A stretch of 64,000 nucleotides of DNA from Streptococcus anginosus (lineage in GTDB: Bacteria > Bacillota > Bacilli > Lactobacillales > Streptococcaceae). This document shows, piece after piece, positions 63,560 through 64,000 of this stretch. The first letter of the stretch is position 1, and each line of letters opens with the position of its first letter. The notes under the pieces are model-generated. The model was not told where the DNA came from, did not search any database, and saw only the letters and a list, made by a program, of their open reading frames with translations. Both the position numbers and the translations under genes were made by a program. Location of the stretch: contig NZ_CP012719.1 of NCBI RefSeq assembly GCF_001697145.1, positions 1,522,501-1,586,500 on the forward strand, given 5' to 3'.

Positions 63560-64000
63560 TTATTTTACATGATCAGCTAATTCATCTTGAGCTTTTTTAT
63601 TAGACTCGGCTTTTTCTTTTTGCCATTTCTTCTTAGCTGCTTCATAGTCTTTCTTAGTGACAGTATCGTTACCGACTTTAATGTATTTGAAGTAGGTTGA
63701 GCTACCTTTACTACCTGTTTGCGCAAATGCACCTGAGAACGGTTGAATGCGTGACACAAAAGTTCCGGCACCTGTTGAAGCCATTGTTGGTAAGACAAGT
63801 GAACTGTCTGTTAACCAAGCTTGTGCTGCTGCATATTTTTCATAACGTTTTGCAATGTCTGTTGTTTCTGCACCTGCTTCATCGACTAATTTATTATATT
63901 CGTCCAAGCCAACTGCTTTAGCACCAGCATTTTCACTACCAGAGTCAAATCCAAACCAAGTTTTCGTATTATCAGAAGATGTTGATTTCAAAATGTCAAG
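63560..64000 (-). CDS. Second oligopeptide-binding lipoprotein, 5' part beyond the window
   Basis: The last 146 residues of an OppA/AliA-type binding protein are visible. They align with the C-terminus of the neighbouring OppA: LDEYNKLVDEAGAETTDIAKRYEKYAAAQAWLTDSS and the same end QDELADHVK. The gene is a tandem paralog upstream of oppA; such copies widen the range of peptides bound by one permease. Confidence 0.9.
   Translation of the reverse strand, partial: LDILKSTSSDNTKTWFGFDSGSENAGAKAVGLDEYNKLVDEAGAETTDIAKRYEKYAAAQAWLTDSSLVLPTMASTGAGTFVSRIQPFSGAFAQTGSKGSSTYFKYIKVGNDTVTKKDYEAAKKKWQKEKAESNKKAQDELADHVK

Noticed and set aside
1-64000. CRISPR arrays, tRNA or rRNA genes
   Set aside because: No regularly spaced identical repeats, cloverleaf sequences or rRNA-like blocks were seen on either strand.

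Overview
The window is chromosomal DNA of a low-GC Gram-positive coccus, almost certainly a viridans-group Streptococcus. The evidence is the gene content and order: metQ next to an M20 peptidase; the yqeG-yqeH-yhbY-nadD-yqeK-rsfS-tmcAL chain; codY-pncA; secA followed by two DAHP synthases, acpS, alr and recG; a divergent scrA/scrBR sucrose locus; and an ami/opp oligopeptide operon. No rRNA, tRNA, CRISPR array or prophage was found. Most genes are on the minus strand.

Layout. 1-3.3 kb holds methionine and amino-acid uptake genes (M20 peptidase, metQ with a Met-box, a second binding lipoprotein). 3.4-5.0 kb is a decayed stretch with a SulP-type transporter pseudogene and an XRE regulator. 5.0-14.4 kb is the conserved yebC/tmcAL...yqeG housekeeping cluster, interrupted at 7.2-9.3 kb by an AT-rich DUF262/DUF1524 gene that looks like a GmrSD-type defence nuclease. 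14.5-16.1 kb holds two membrane proteins. 16.2-21.75 kb is a T-box-controlled aspS-gatC-gatA-gatB operon for tRNA-dependent transamidation. 21.7-24.5 kb holds pncA, codY and an aminotransferase. 24.6-28.9 kb holds a universal stress protein whose terminator has been split by an intact IS3-family element, a HAD/MazG-like fusion and an asparaginase. 29.3-37.6 kb is recG-alr-acpS-aroG2-aroG1-secA. 37.7-41.5 kb holds an APC permease, manA and a GntR regulator. 41.5-45.2 kb is a beta-glucoside PTS locus with a 6-phospho-beta-glucosidase. 45.3-49.4 kb is a MarR-ABC-ABC drug-efflux operon with three operator palindromes. 49.5-55.6 kb holds a deformylase-like protein and the sucrose locus scrK-scrA / scrB-scrR. 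55.7-64 kb holds a HAD pseudogene and the oligopeptide permease operon with a tandem binding-protein paralog cut by the window end.

How the parts fit. CodY probably links several units: near-consensus CodY boxes lie at its own promoter, at the amiA promoter, at the APC permease promoter and, more weakly, at the aminotransferase promoter. The sugar loci each carry a local regulator (GntR, ScrR) and dyads placed on their promoters. The most interesting items are the T-box aspS-gatCAB operon with overlapping Glu/Asn codons (GAAC) in its presumed specifier region, the orphan DUF262/DUF1524 gene inside an otherwise conserved cluster, and the IS element inserted exactly into the loop of a terminator.
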